Shown: piece after piece, positions 23,515 to 34,600 of the stretch
Layout: each line of letters starts with the position of its first letter
Position numbering within the stretch: the first letter of the stretch is position 1
Source: Trogon surrucura
Lineage: Eukaryota > Chordata > Aves > Trogoniformes > Trogonidae
DNA: 64,000 nt
Direction: 5' to 3'
Assembly (NCBI GenBank): GCA_020746105.1
Contig: CM036619.1
Span: forward strand, 71,351,635-71,415,634
Program-made: the position numbers and the translations under genes
Notes under the pieces: generated by a model
The model's database searches: none
What the model saw: the letters and a program-made list of their open reading frames with translations, nothing else
What the model was told of the DNA's origin: nothing

Positions 23515-24802
23515 ACAGAATCACAGAATCACAGAATGTTAGGGATTGGAAGGGACCTCGAAAGATCATCAAGTCCAATCCCCCTGCCAGAGCAGGAACG
23601 CCTAGATAATGCTGCATAGGAACATGTCCAGGCAGGTCTTGAATGTCTCCAGAGAAGGAGACTCCACAACCTCCCTGGCCAGCCTGTTCCAGTGTTCCGT
23701 CACCCTCACTGAGAAGAAGTTTCTTCTCGAGTTTAAGCGGAACCTCTTATGTTCCAGTTTCAGCCCATTACCCCTTGTCCTATCAGTGGTTGTCACCGAG
23801 AAGAGCCTGGCTCCATCCTCGTGACACTCACCCTTGATATATTTGTAAACATTAATGAGGTCTCCCCTCAGTCTCCTCCAAACTAAAGAGCCCCAGCTCC
23901 CTCAGTCTTTCCTCCTAAGGGAGATGCTCCACTCCCTTCATCATCCTAGTTGCCCTGCGCTGGACTCTCTCCAGCAGTTCCCTGTCTTTCTTGAACTGAG
24001 GGCCCCAGAACTGGACACAATATTCCAGATGGGGTCTCACCAGGGCAGAGTAGAGGGGAAGCAGAACCTCTCTTGACCTACTAACCATTCCCCTTCTCAT
24101 ACACCCCAGGATGCCATTGGCCTTCCTGGCCACAAGGGCACAGTGCTGGCTCATGGTCATCCTGCTGTCCACCAAGACTCCCAGGTCCCTTTCCCCTATG
24201 CTGCTCTCTAATAAGTCATTCCCCAACTTACACTGGAACCTGGGGTTGTTCCTACCCAGATGCAAGACTCTACACTTACCCTTGTTATATTTCATTAAAT
24301 TTTTCCCCGCCCAACTCTCCAGTCTGTCCAGGTCTCCCTGAATGGTAGCACAGCCTTCTGGTGTGTCAGCCACTCCTCCCAGCTTGGTGTCATCAGCAAA
24401 CTTGCTGATAGTACTCTCTAGTCCCTCATCCAAGTCATCGATGAATATATTGAATAACACTGGTCCCAGTACCGACCCTTGAGGGACTCCACTGCATACA
24501 GGCCTCCAACCAGACTCCGCCCCATTAACCACAACTCTTTGGCTTCTTCCCCTTAGCCAGTTCACAGTCCACCTCACTACCCGAGAGTCTAGACCACACT
24601 TCCTCAGTTTAGCAGCAAGGATGCTGTGGGAGACGGTGTCAAATGCTTTACTGAAGTCAAGGTAGACCACATCCACCGCTCTGCCATCATCTATCCACCT
24701 TGTTATATCCTTGTAAAAGGCTATGAGGTTAGTCAAGCACGACTTCCCCTTGGTGAAGCCATGTTGACTGTCTTTAATGACCCTCTTATCCTTGATATGC
24801 CT
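23515..24802 (-). mobile_element. CR1 LINE, 5'-truncated (copy 2)
   Basis: This minus-strand copy is nearly identical to copy 1 across the shared region, with terminal ATTCTGTG octamers next to 23515. It is truncated within the reverse transcriptase, just upstream of the RHIKDKRV segment: at about 24802 the match to copy 1 stops and unrelated sequence begins. The different truncation point and flanks show it is a separate insertion and not a duplicate of the copy 1 locus. Confidence 0.97.
23602..24802 (-). pseudogene. CR1 ORF2 reverse transcriptase remnant, stop plus frameshift
   Basis: The reverse-transcriptase part is open from about 24802 to a TAG at 23915, with [20 protein letters not shown] and the FADD box intact. 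The first methionine of the open frame (24823) lies in flanking DNA, so the apparent N-terminus is not element sequence. Just downstream of the TAG the sequence lacks 5 bases that copies 1 and 4 have in the [10 protein letters not shown] region. The C-terminal part (23602-23796) is therefore in another frame. Both lesions are shared with copy 3. Confidence 0.94.
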
Positions 24803-27800
24803 GTTGACACTGATGGAGTTCACCAGAGCTCCCCTGAACTTCAGCAGTTCCCATGCACAGAGGGACTGCTATGATTGCCTGGATCACAGCTGGCTGTCGA
24901 AGACCACTGCTGGATCAAGATTACCCTGTGCAGAAACAATCCCAACTGCTGGCTAGAGATCGTTTTGTGCTGCTTGCCAGAAGCAGTGAGATTTATAGGT
25001 TGGCCGTATATTTTGAGCATTTGGACAGAGCAGAAAGGGAGACTAAAAGAGACATCATAAAATCATATTTTTATTAAGCAATTTAGGAGTAATTGAATAC
25101 TAACAAGAAGAGCAATGAAACCATTTTAGGGGCCTCTGTTTTCAATTCGCTTGTATCTGGTAATCAAAAGGTATGATAAATCTGGGGGAGGGCATGATTG
25201 TCAGACTGACTTGGATTATGACTTGCTGAAATAGCATAAATGTTTGATGAAGGTCGAGTTTATCTATGTTAAAAACTGTAAATACATGATGAGTTTGTTG
25301 AATCAGTGGCAAGCACTACATATTAGTTGGACACAAACTCCCTCTATCTCAGGAGATGTCCTGAGCCCAAAATCACAAAGTGTTACTATTTGCCCTTGTG
25401 AAAAGGCAACCAGCATGGTCTGTTTGAGATAGATCTGCCCAGAATCTCTTACAGTTTCTCAGAAATGCACTTATTTCATCCCTGGAGCCTGTTTGGGGAA
25501 ATAAATTTACTTTAGATATATGCTAAGGATTTCCAGAATGCAGGTAAGTTATAAAACACTTGGTGTCACAAACTGGGAGAGGTGGTTGCAGTATATTTCC
25601 CAAGACATTTGGGATTCAAATACTTACCTAGTGAGGTCTGCAGAGGTATTACAGTGAGGTGAAACCCATAGAAATAGATTACAAGCTATTTAGGTAATTC
25701 AGAAAACACTCCTAGATGTATAATTAATTTCTTCAGGATATCAGTGCTTCCAAAAATCTTGCCCAGTTTTGTATCTACAAATGACTATAGGATGCAGGAA
25801 ACAAATCTGAAGCAAAGTAAAGGATTTGTCTGTAAACTAAACTCTTCTCACAAATGATTCGGATGAGTAGAGTGAGTTTTTTAGTATCTGAGCCATTACT
25901 GGAAGTAGTTGAGCTCCAGCCTGCAAAATAGTGAAATGTTTTTTAAATCTTCCAGCCCACTCGTGTTTACAAGACCATTAATCTTCTGAGGTTTAATTCT
26001 TTTTTTTTTTTTAAAGAAACCAGTACGTTTTTCCTTTGCAAAAGGATCAATATAATATTCAAACAGTAATTGTATAAATGAGACCTTGATGGTTAATGTC
26101 AATACAAAGCCACTTAAAGTGATTTTTGTTCACTTTATTGTTTTGGTTTCTTAGATTTATTACCGGTTTACAATATTTTGGCTTAATTTCTCTCTATTCA
26201 GTTACTGCAGCATCAAAAGTTTTCCCTCCCCTACCATTACGGCATTAGCATCCTTCAAAAATCTCTAATGTACAAGCTCTGCCCCCAAATTAATGTCTAG
26301 TGACAGATAATTGCAATGAGTAGTTTAGTTAGTTAGCCTTATAATTGTGGCTTGGAAAACTGACTGCTGAGTTAAGCTATGTGGCCTGAAGCTATAGAGA
26401 TACAGATTTCTTTGCCTCCAACAGCTGGTGAGCACTGGGCAAGACAACTACAGAAAAAAAATCTCTTTTTTTTCAAAATCTTTCTTGCTTGTTATGTCAG
26501 GAGGATATCAGAAAGACCTGAAAAATCTGAATTGGTTTAGCAACTTAATTGTAATAGGATATAATATCCTGGATTCCTGCTGATTTTGGTCTATGGTGTT
26601 GATCTCTGATCCTGCACGGATCTAAGGTAGAAGGTGGCACAGGGCTGACTCTGTGAGTGTTAGATATAGCAGGATCCTACCTGGTGCTGCAGAGAGTCAC
26701 AGAAGTGATGAGTTAATTAGGTGAGGCTCTTTCTGCTCAGCCACCAGCCAAACCAAAAATCATTAATGAAGATGAACAGCAGGGCCTGATGGTATTGTCT
26801 GAGTTCTAGCTTTGGCCAGCGTCCTTTTAATACTGAGACTACACTGCTCCCAACCCAAATCACAAGTTGGTCTAAGCACACAGGAAACCGAGAAAAGATA
26901 AATGGGGTATAAGGCATTTCTATCTTGAATGCTCTCCCTCACTGCAGGGGGAGACAAGTTAATAGACCATTCTTGCTTGATAGATTTTTTTATTTTACAT
27001 TTGTCAATGAAGGCATATCCTACCAGTCAGGTTCTTGCTAACGTTGATGCAAAAAATTATTTTAGCCTTTTCAGACAGTAAATACCAGGATCAGATTCCT
27101 CCATGCTTCAAGGACGTCTCAGACTAACTTGTCTATATTTATGTGTTTGGAGAAAGGAGGGACACAGTCTTAGCTGACACAGTTTGGCCATTTCCAAAAG
27201 TGAGACAGGAAATCTTTCTCCAAAAGGCTCTGTCATGTTAGCGCTCGTGGACCAGCTTAGTCCTGCCCATTGCGCGTAAAAGGCTTTTTAATGCCTAACC
27301 TACACAAGACGCAAGAAAAACACCTCTGATAGGATGATGAGGTGGAGAACCACCCCACCTGGATGGGACATACTAGCAATGGTGACCTTGCACTGTTCAG
27401 CATGACTTCACTTCTTGGCTAAACCCTTCAGCTTTACTTCACTCTTTGAATAATGCTGTAATGACTGGTGTCTGGCTTCTTCCTCTCACAGTATTGCTTT
27501 TGCTGACTAAATATCCAGAAGACAAGTTTCCTTCCTGCCTCACCTTACTGTGTTGCAGTTGGCAAGGTTACTTCTTAAAGTCTAGTGCCAGATCAACATT
27601 TTTTTCTATAAGCCAGAGGAGTGACACTCAAGAGGGAATTAGTGAGAAAAGGTCTACCATGTTTCCATGCACAACTGTTGTAGACAGAGCATCTGTGGGC
27701 AGAGCATTTCACACTGAGCTGCCTTTGCAGTCTGTGCTATGAGGGATGAAACATTACTCCTTTGTCTCCCTAGGTAATGGCAGCTTTTAAACAATACAGT

Positions 27801-28420
27801 ATTCTTGGGAGGGGGACAGAGGTTTGTTTTTCTAATTTTAATATGAATTTCCAAGCTAAGCATGCTTTGTTTGGTGTAAAGTTTAACTTTTTTAAAAAAA
27901 GGAGATTGCCACATCTTTACACCATCAAGGTTATATCCAAATTTTTTTTGGTGCTGAAGCTTGGTGTCACTGAAACGTATTATCTAATTATTGAAAGTCA
28001 GAACCTACTGGAAAAGGCAGCCTGTAGTGTAGGAAGGACAAGGAAATGGAGAGGAGGATTTAGAAATTTACGCAGTGAAGGAGTTTAATTTCAAAATCTT
28101 GGTTACCCCAGAGTGTGATACCATACTGCACTGCTTAAAAACAGAATGTACACAGAAGAGAGAAGACAGTTTTCTGCAAAATCCATTGTCAATAAAGAGC
28201 TACCCTTAAAACAGTATTTTTAACTTGATTTCTGAGATAATTGCAAAACTAAGAGTGTCTATTTTCAGTATACCTCATCTCACCAAAGAAATCCCTCAAG
28301 ACCGGGAAGTAGCATTTGTTTATAGGTGAGATTAGTGCTGACTGCAGTAATGCTACAAGCCAAATTGCTACATAAAGTTTGCTCAAGTCTCACAAATTGA
28401 TAGCTATTTGTAACTCAGTG
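24803..28420. other. Unique AT-rich non-coding DNA, no gene recognised
   Basis: Only short frames are present, the longest near 100 codons, with no recognisable domain. There are short T and A runs near 25999-26015 and 26454-26475. Nothing here matches a known repeat by eye. Confidence 0.55.
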
Positions 28421-28500
28421 GTCTCTGAAGGTCTCTGAAGTGACACACAGAGTTTACCAAAGTAGGATTACCAAAGTATCCTCAAATACCCTCAAATGAC
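28421..28500. repeat. Cluster of three short direct duplications
   Basis: Three unrelated direct repeats lie next to each other: a perfect 10-bp unit GTCTCTGAAG twice (28421-28440); a block starting TACCAAAGTA repeated at a 14-bp period (about 28454-28479); and a CTCAAAT-containing 10-bp unit twice (28481-28500). The cluster ends two bases before a CR1 tail. Confidence 0.8.
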
Positions 28501-28502
28501 AG

Positions 28503-28565
28503 AGGGGTTGGAATTAGGTGATTTCTTATGGTCCCTTCCAATCCAAATCAGTCTATGATTCTATG
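28503..28565 (+). mobile_element. Very short CR1 3' tail
   Basis: The stretch GGGGTTGGAATTAGGTGAT, then GGTCCCTTCCAATCC, then CTATGATTCTATG is the canonical end of a CR1 3' UTR with its terminal octamer. Only about 63 bases are present, so the copy is extremely 5'-truncated. It could instead be the tail of a CR1-tailed SINE, but no tRNA-like head is visible upstream. Confidence 0.82.
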
Positions 28566-28816
28566 TTTCTCAGTATGAGAGGAAGAAAAAGGTCATCCTC
28601 TACTGTCTATGACATATCAGACAATAGTATGTGATTTTTATTATGAAGAGTTGATTGTGGGCCAGTCAAGCTCTATTACACTGTATTGGACAGCAGTGTG
28701 TTTAAGAAACTGTAGGAAATATTTTGGCTAAAGGAATGTGAATGGACATGGAAAAGAAAAACAGGAAGACCAGCGAGGCACATAGAAATAAGATGAAACA
28801 TGTACAGCAGTAATTT

Positions 28817-30045
28817 CATAGAATCATAGAATGGCTTGGGTTGGAAGGAACCTTAAAGATCATCTAGTTCTAATCCCTTGTCATGGGTAGGGACACCTCC
28901 CACTAGACCAGGTTGCTTAAAGCCCCATCCCGCCTGGTCTTGAATGTTACCAGGGAACAGGCATCCACAACTTCTCTGGGCAACCTCTTCCTCATCACCC
29001 TCACAGTGAAGAACTTATTCCTCTCTCCCCTCTTTCAGTATGAAACCATTACCCCTCATCCTATCACTACACTCCCTGATAAAGAGTTCTTCCCCCTTCT
29101 TTCCTGTAGGTCCCCTTTAAGTACTGGAAGGCCACAACAAGGTGTTCCCAGAGCCTTCTCTTCACTGGGGTGAACAGCCCCAACTGCCTTAGCGTGTCCT
29201 AACTGGGGAGGTGCTTCAGCCCCGATCATCTCTGTGGCCCTCCTCTGGACTCACTTGAGAAGATCAGTGTCTTTTTTACACTGTGGGCAGCAGAGCTGGA
29301 CACAGTACTGCAGATGGTGTCTCACAAGAGTAGAATAAAATGGAGAATCACTTCTCTTGACTTACCAGCCACAGTTCTTTTGATGCAGTCAGGGAAGCAA
29401 TTACCTTTCTGGGATCTGACCATGTGTTGCTGGCTCATATTCAGTTTTTCACCCACCAGTACCCCCAAGTCCTTCTCTGCAGGGCTGCTCTCCATCCACT
29501 CATCATCCGACCTGTATTTGTGCTTGAGATTGCCCTGGCCCAGGTGAAGGACCTTGCAGTTGGCCGTGTTGAACTTCATGAGGTCTGCATGGGCCCACCT
29601 CTCCAGCATGTCAAGGTCCTTCTGGATGGTATCCTTTCCCTCCAGTGTTTCAACCACATCACACAGCTTGATGTCATCAGCAAACTTGCTGAGGATGGAC
29701 TCAATCCCACTGCACATGTTGCCAACAAAGATGTTAAACAGCACGAGTCCTAATACTGACTGTTGAGGAATATCTCTTGTCATTAATTTCCACTTGGACA
29801 TTGAGCAATTGACCGCAACCCTTTGAATGTGACCATCCAGCCAATTTCTTATCCAGCAGGTGGTCCATCCATCCAACCTATATCTCTCCAATTTAGAGAC
29901 AAAGATGTCATGTGGGGCAGTGTCAAACACTTTGCACAAGTCCAGGTAGATGATGCCAGTTGCTCTTCCCTTATCTACCAATGCTATAACCCCGTTGTAG
30001 GTCGTAGCATGGCATTTGAATGTTTTGGTCACCCTGGTCGCACCC
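28817..30045 (-). mobile_element. Older CR1 LINE copy, 5'-truncated
   Basis: Read on the minus strand, this copy carries a diverged CR1 reverse transcriptase, the C-terminal segment and a 3' end whose last part reads GATCTTTAAGGTTCCTTCC, then CCCAAGCCATTCTATG octamers. It belongs to a different subfamily from copies 1-4 and has many more substitutions and small indels. The 5' limit is uncertain by tens of bases because similarity fades near 30040-30060. Confidence 0.93.
28900..30032 (-). pseudogene. Decayed CR1 ORF2 reverse transcriptase
   Basis: A frame of 236 codons (29322-30032) keeps the reverse-transcriptase landmarks in decayed form: IIYLDLCKVFDTAPHD, the IPQQSVLGLVLFNIF string in place of the usual VPQGSVLGP, and an intact FADD box in SKFADDIKL. 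Downstream the frame is broken by indels and a stop, although C-terminal similarity continues to about 28900. The altered PQG motif and the frame breaks show that it is a dead relic. Confidence 0.92.
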
Positions 30046-31092
30046 TTGCTGATGCATGAGGTCTTTGTGGGATTTCAGCCCAATCTGCCTTACACCAATG
30101 GGGTGGTGGAGAATCTTCTCAATATGAGGCTGCTTGTCCATGAGCTGTTCTTTCCATGTCTTAGCAGCACTGAAATGCAGCTTCTACACAGAGACTTCAA
30201 AGTGAGATTGGCAATCTGAGATGTATAGTAGCAAGCTGTTTTAGCACAAAATCCTCTTTTCTCTCTTCTGAAGAGGAGATCTGATTGGAGTTGGTTTATG
30301 GCATGTTTTTCTGGACCAGGAGTAACTTCAACACACTTATTCTGACATCATGTCCTTCTCTTGTGCGAGACATTTGCCAGCAACAGGTAGCCTAACAGTG
30401 CCTCTGCATGAAGCAGATAGGACACCATTTCTTCCACCTACAAGCCTAGTTGATACTCATTTAAGGATTCTGGGTAGATCTTAAAACACTTGACAATTTT
30501 AGTGGTAAAACTCAGCAGGCAATTGCTCTTACAGAGACAGGTCAATCTGTAGCTGAATTGTTTTCTCCTGCACAGAACATCTCAGTTTCTTACAGCATGA
30601 TACCTCCATCTGAGACGTTGACTGAGGGCAACTCAGATTAACTAGGCGGTCTTTGCCCTGGAAGCAACTGTACGGTGGTGGTTCATCTCCAGCTGCTGTG
30701 GTGGGAACAAAGAATCCTTTCATTACCTGCAAAGCTTTTGTATGTATGTCTTCTCCTTGTGCCTGGCTCTCATTTAAGAGTCAGACATCCTTATGCTGCT
30801 GCAGCTACTCACATGGAACTTAAATTTCATTTGCAACCACATCTAAGGTAGTTTTTTACTGCTGGATGAGCCCTAGAGGCTAGTAGCAACAGGACAAAAG
30901 TTAAATGTGACCTCTGCAGCACCTAATTTACAAGAATCTCTCTGCCTTGGAAGAGAGACTTGTGTGCCCATCCTTCCTATACCATTGAGTTAATAGCATC
31001 TCTTCTAGCTTGACTGGGGAGCAGCAAATCACCTAAAATCAGCCAGTTTTGCATCCTGCTGCATCAGTTGAGTAAGACAATGCCTTAGGTGC
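30046..31092. other. Unique non-coding DNA between CR1 and LTR
   Basis: No gene or repeat was recognised. Frames are all below about 70 codons. Confidence 0.5.
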
Positions 31093-31467
31093 TGTACTGA
31101 TTTTGGCTGGGGTAGAGTTGATTTTCTTTCTAGTGGCTGGTACAGTGCTGTGCTTTGGATTTAGTACGAGAATAATGTTGATAACACACTGATGTTTTTA
31201 GTTGTTGCTAAGTAATGCTTATCATTGGTCAAGGATTTTTCAGCTTCTCATGCCCTGTCAGCAATAAGGCTCGAGGGGCACAAGAAGTTGGGAGGGGACA
31301 TAGCCAGGACAGCTGACCTCAGTTTGTGAACTGGGGTAGTTTGCTGGGACGGGCAGATCACTGCTGGGAGACTGGCTGAGCATTGGTCAGTGGATGGTGA
31401 GCAATTGCATTGTGCATCACTTGTCTTTGCTGGATTTTATTTCACTCTTTTCATTATCTTCCTTCTC

Positions 31468-31545
31468 ATTACTACTATGACTACTACTACTATTATTAAT
31501 AATAATTATTAATAATTACTATTAATACTATTAACTACTATATTT
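31468..31545. repeat. ATT/ACT-rich microsatellite inside the LTR
   Basis: An imperfect trinucleotide tract of ACT and ATT/AAT units lies between the pyrimidine-rich part of the LTR and the polyadenylation signal. Related LTRs carry a T/A-rich stretch here, so this is a local expansion of an LTR-borne seed. Confidence 0.85.
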
Positions 31546-31556
31546 TTATTTCGATT

Positions 31557-31562
31557 ATTAAA
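31557..31562 (+). promoter_or_regulatory. LTR polyadenylation signal ATTAAA
   Basis: ATTAAA precedes CTGTTTTTACCTGAACCCAC, in the usual position upstream of the R/U5 part of this LTR type. It is the common variant of AATAAA. Confidence 0.65.
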
Positions 31563-31689
31563 CTGTTTTTACCTGAACCCACGAGTTTTACTTGTTCTCA
31601 ATTCTTGTCCCCAGCCCACCGGCAGGGATGGGAGGAGTGAGTGAGGAGCTGCAAGGTGCTTCGTTGTCAGCTGAGGTTAAACCATGACA

Positions 31690-34600
31690 GGCACTCACCA
31701 AGGGCTACAGGGCAGAAGTTCCACCTGCCATCTAGAACATTATCATGGGGAAAGGCAACTAATTCAAGAAAATGCCTTAGTAAAGAAAAACCCAGGACAG
31801 AGAGGAGTTGCTTGTTGATAGGGTCTTGTTTGATTTTGTATGTTTGTTTGGTTTTGCAGCTGCTGGATAAAATACAGTAGCAGTCCTGACAGTCCTCATG
31901 AATCAAAGGCACCTTCTTGGCTGAATGCCTTATGACACTACAGATACTTGCACCCTCTCTCTTTTGGTTAATCTTAAATTCCTCTCCATCCAGGTGGCAG
32001 AGCTTCCACAGGGAGATGGAGACAGCTGACTAACACACTCTTGTTGGAAACTGAGTCCCAAGAGCAGCTGTCCCACTCCTAAGCAAACACTATGTGACCT
32101 TTACACCTTGGAAAGGTCTAGGGGCATGGAAAGTGCAACAGCTGCTACCACTGTTCTCAATGTCAGCTGCTGGTTTTTGTGCTTTGTCCTGTCCCATCAC
32201 TCCAGCAGGTTCAGGCAATGATGACTGGAGGGAGCTCATCCCTTCCCATGGCCAGGAGCACCCTCAGCTCCTGGATTTCACTGGGTTTCCTCAGGAACGA
32301 AGTGCACGGTCACTTATGCCAGGCAAGAAAGGAGCACTCTGTGGCACAGGCTGATGTCAAGTGCATGAGCAGTGTTTTGTGTCAAATAGGGGAGACCCAG
32401 GCACCTTCAAGACAGTGACAACCAGAGTGTCAGAGTTATTAAATGCTGAAGCCTATTTTTGTTTTAATTTTTTGGATAAAATGCAAACCTTGTTCCTATT
32501 CCCTTTTGGATAAGTGTGCATCAGTGCAAGTAGTCAGACTTTTGTTTGAAATGTCTCCACAAAATACAAGTAAGTGGTAAACTGTGTACCTAGGAACTAA
32601 AATGGTGAAAGTGCCCTACAGGCATAGCTTAAAATGAGTTACCCTCTCTCGGTACTTGCCGTATGCACATAATCAGGTATTCTTCATTTTCTGTTACAAG
32701 ATTTCCCTGGTTTAATTTTCTCTTTGCTGTTGAAACCTATTAAAAGAAAATGATGGAGCAAGCAACTAGAACTTATAGGCATAATATTCAGTTGTTTCCA
32801 TAATCACAAGAAAATGAAGTCCGATGGATCATGTAATAGAAAAATGAAGAAAATCTGTGCAGTGTCTCAAACAGTATTTGCTTAATGAATATAAGACAGC
32901 GTTCATGAGGATATTTCTAGTTACTGGCACTTTATAATGTGATGGGGACTGCATTATGCACAATATAATTCTGTTGTGTGTTTTTTAATACACTTGATGA
33001 AGAAATGTAGATCTCAGCTTTAACTGAATGCACGTTTCACTTCAAGATAGAAAGAAGAAGGAGTAAATGGCCTTGTGTAAAAAAAAAAAACCAAAAAAAA
33101 CCAAATTAAAAAAGGAGCAGCTTCTGTCAGAAAGTGAAGAGAATAAAAGGACCGTTTATGGAATGGGACATTTGAGTCTTCCATGTCCTTTTCCACTAGC
33201 CACACAGATCTCTGTGTAACCAACACAGTTCCAAAAGATAGATCATCTAGTTCTGAAATCTAGTTTCGAATACTAGTGAGAACAGATTCAGCTGCTGTTG
33301 CTTTCTGAAAGGCACTCTTAGAGATCTTTTCGCAAACATATTGTCCATTAGCTCTATTGCTGCAGATCTGAGACTCTCATGTGAGTCCATATACCCACGG
33401 ACATCTATATGCATAAGATAGTTGTTTCTAATTTATTCCTTTGGGCTGATGTATGTGGGAAACTGAAGCAAAAATGTTTGCTGAAATTTCTTAATAGGAT
33501 TCAAAGGGAATTTAGTTATAAATGATATTTTGATTGTAAAAAAAGAACTAGCCCAAAATTTGCTCTTCTTTAGTATCTTCTTTGTCATTGCTACGAATTT
33601 TACCACAGGGGGCACATACACAGAAGTTGAAAATTCATAGTACATTGCCCTCTCTGTTGGAATTGTTGTCTTTCATTCTATAAATAATTGAAGTGAACTT
33701 TTGAAGGATTGGGTGGGTATAAAGGCTGTAATTTTCTTTTAATGTTTTCCTTTAGTTCCTGTTACACATGAAAACTATGTAGGTTAAAATCCTTTCTGAA
33801 TCTTTTCCCAGAAATATTAATGAGAAGTGGCTTTTTCGTGTCTTGGTCAGTCCAGCTGTGGAATAAAGCAGAAGTCTGCTGCAATTCTTATTCTGTAACA
33901 TTTTATGCTAATTAATCCCAACCCCAAACAAAGCTAAGTAGAGAGAGAGAAGCAATGATTTAAAATAATAAAACTAATATTTATGCAAATAGGTAGGAAC
34001 ATTCCCCCAGTGGCTGGCAGGGTTAGCATTCAGCTCATTTTTTCTCCTCCGTAGGTCCCCTTTTGCTTCCCTGTTTTATTCATCTCATTTCTTCCACAAA
34101 TCCTGGACTGAGGAACAACGCACAAATACAACTGTTCAAGCACATTGACTGCACGCAGGAGGTAAGCCTCGTGCTCCTATGGGGATGCTTCCCTGTGCCG
34201 TGGCACATGACGATACTTGCCTCTCTCAGCCAGGAAACTCCTAGCCAGAAGGATGTTTTGATACAAATAAATGTGTGTTATGATCAACCCCAACCATATC
34301 TGTGAGCCTTCCCTGGGAAGTAAAAGCAAAAATATTTGTATTTATTATGTTTTCTTCTCTTTTACAGACACAAGTGGCTCTGTAGGTGAAATCACAAAGG
34401 GTCACACTTGAGTGGACGGCAGAAGCCTAGGAGACCAAGCTGATGTTCTCAGACCTCAAGGAGACTCCTCAACACCCTGTCTTCAGGGAAATCCTGTTTT
34501 GAGGGTAATCCTATTCTAATATCCTCCTTCCTTTCTTCACCCTTTATGGAGATATTTAAGTGTGTTTAGGTAGCTAATGAACTCTCAGGCAATAAAATAT

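Larger units (their letters stand above)
31093..31689 (+). mobile_element. Solo LTR of an avian ERVL-like endogenous retrovirus
   Basis: The 597-bp element starts with TG and ends with CA. It has the layout of a very common avian LTR type: a TGTACTGATTTTGGCTGG opening, an AAGTTGGGAGGGGACA block, GAGCAATTGCATTGTGCATC, a T/A-rich segment, ATTAAA followed by ACCCACGAGTTTTAC, and a GGTTAAACCATGACA end. The assignment to ERVL-like LTRs comes from memory of bird repeats and is not proven here. No second LTR and no gag or pol sequence is nearby, so it is a solo LTR left by recombination between the two LTRs of a provirus. Confidence 0.88.
31088..31694. repeat. Probable decayed 5-bp target-site duplication around the LTR
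   Basis: The five bases before the LTR are GGTGC and the five after it are GGCAC. They match at three positions. The other two are exactly what deamination of the CpG in an original GGCGC would give on opposite strands. A 5-bp duplication fits ERVL-type integration. Confidence 0.5.

Noticed and set aside
31093-31689. A full endogenous retrovirus
   Set aside because: There is only one LTR and no gag, pol or env similarity on either side within the window.
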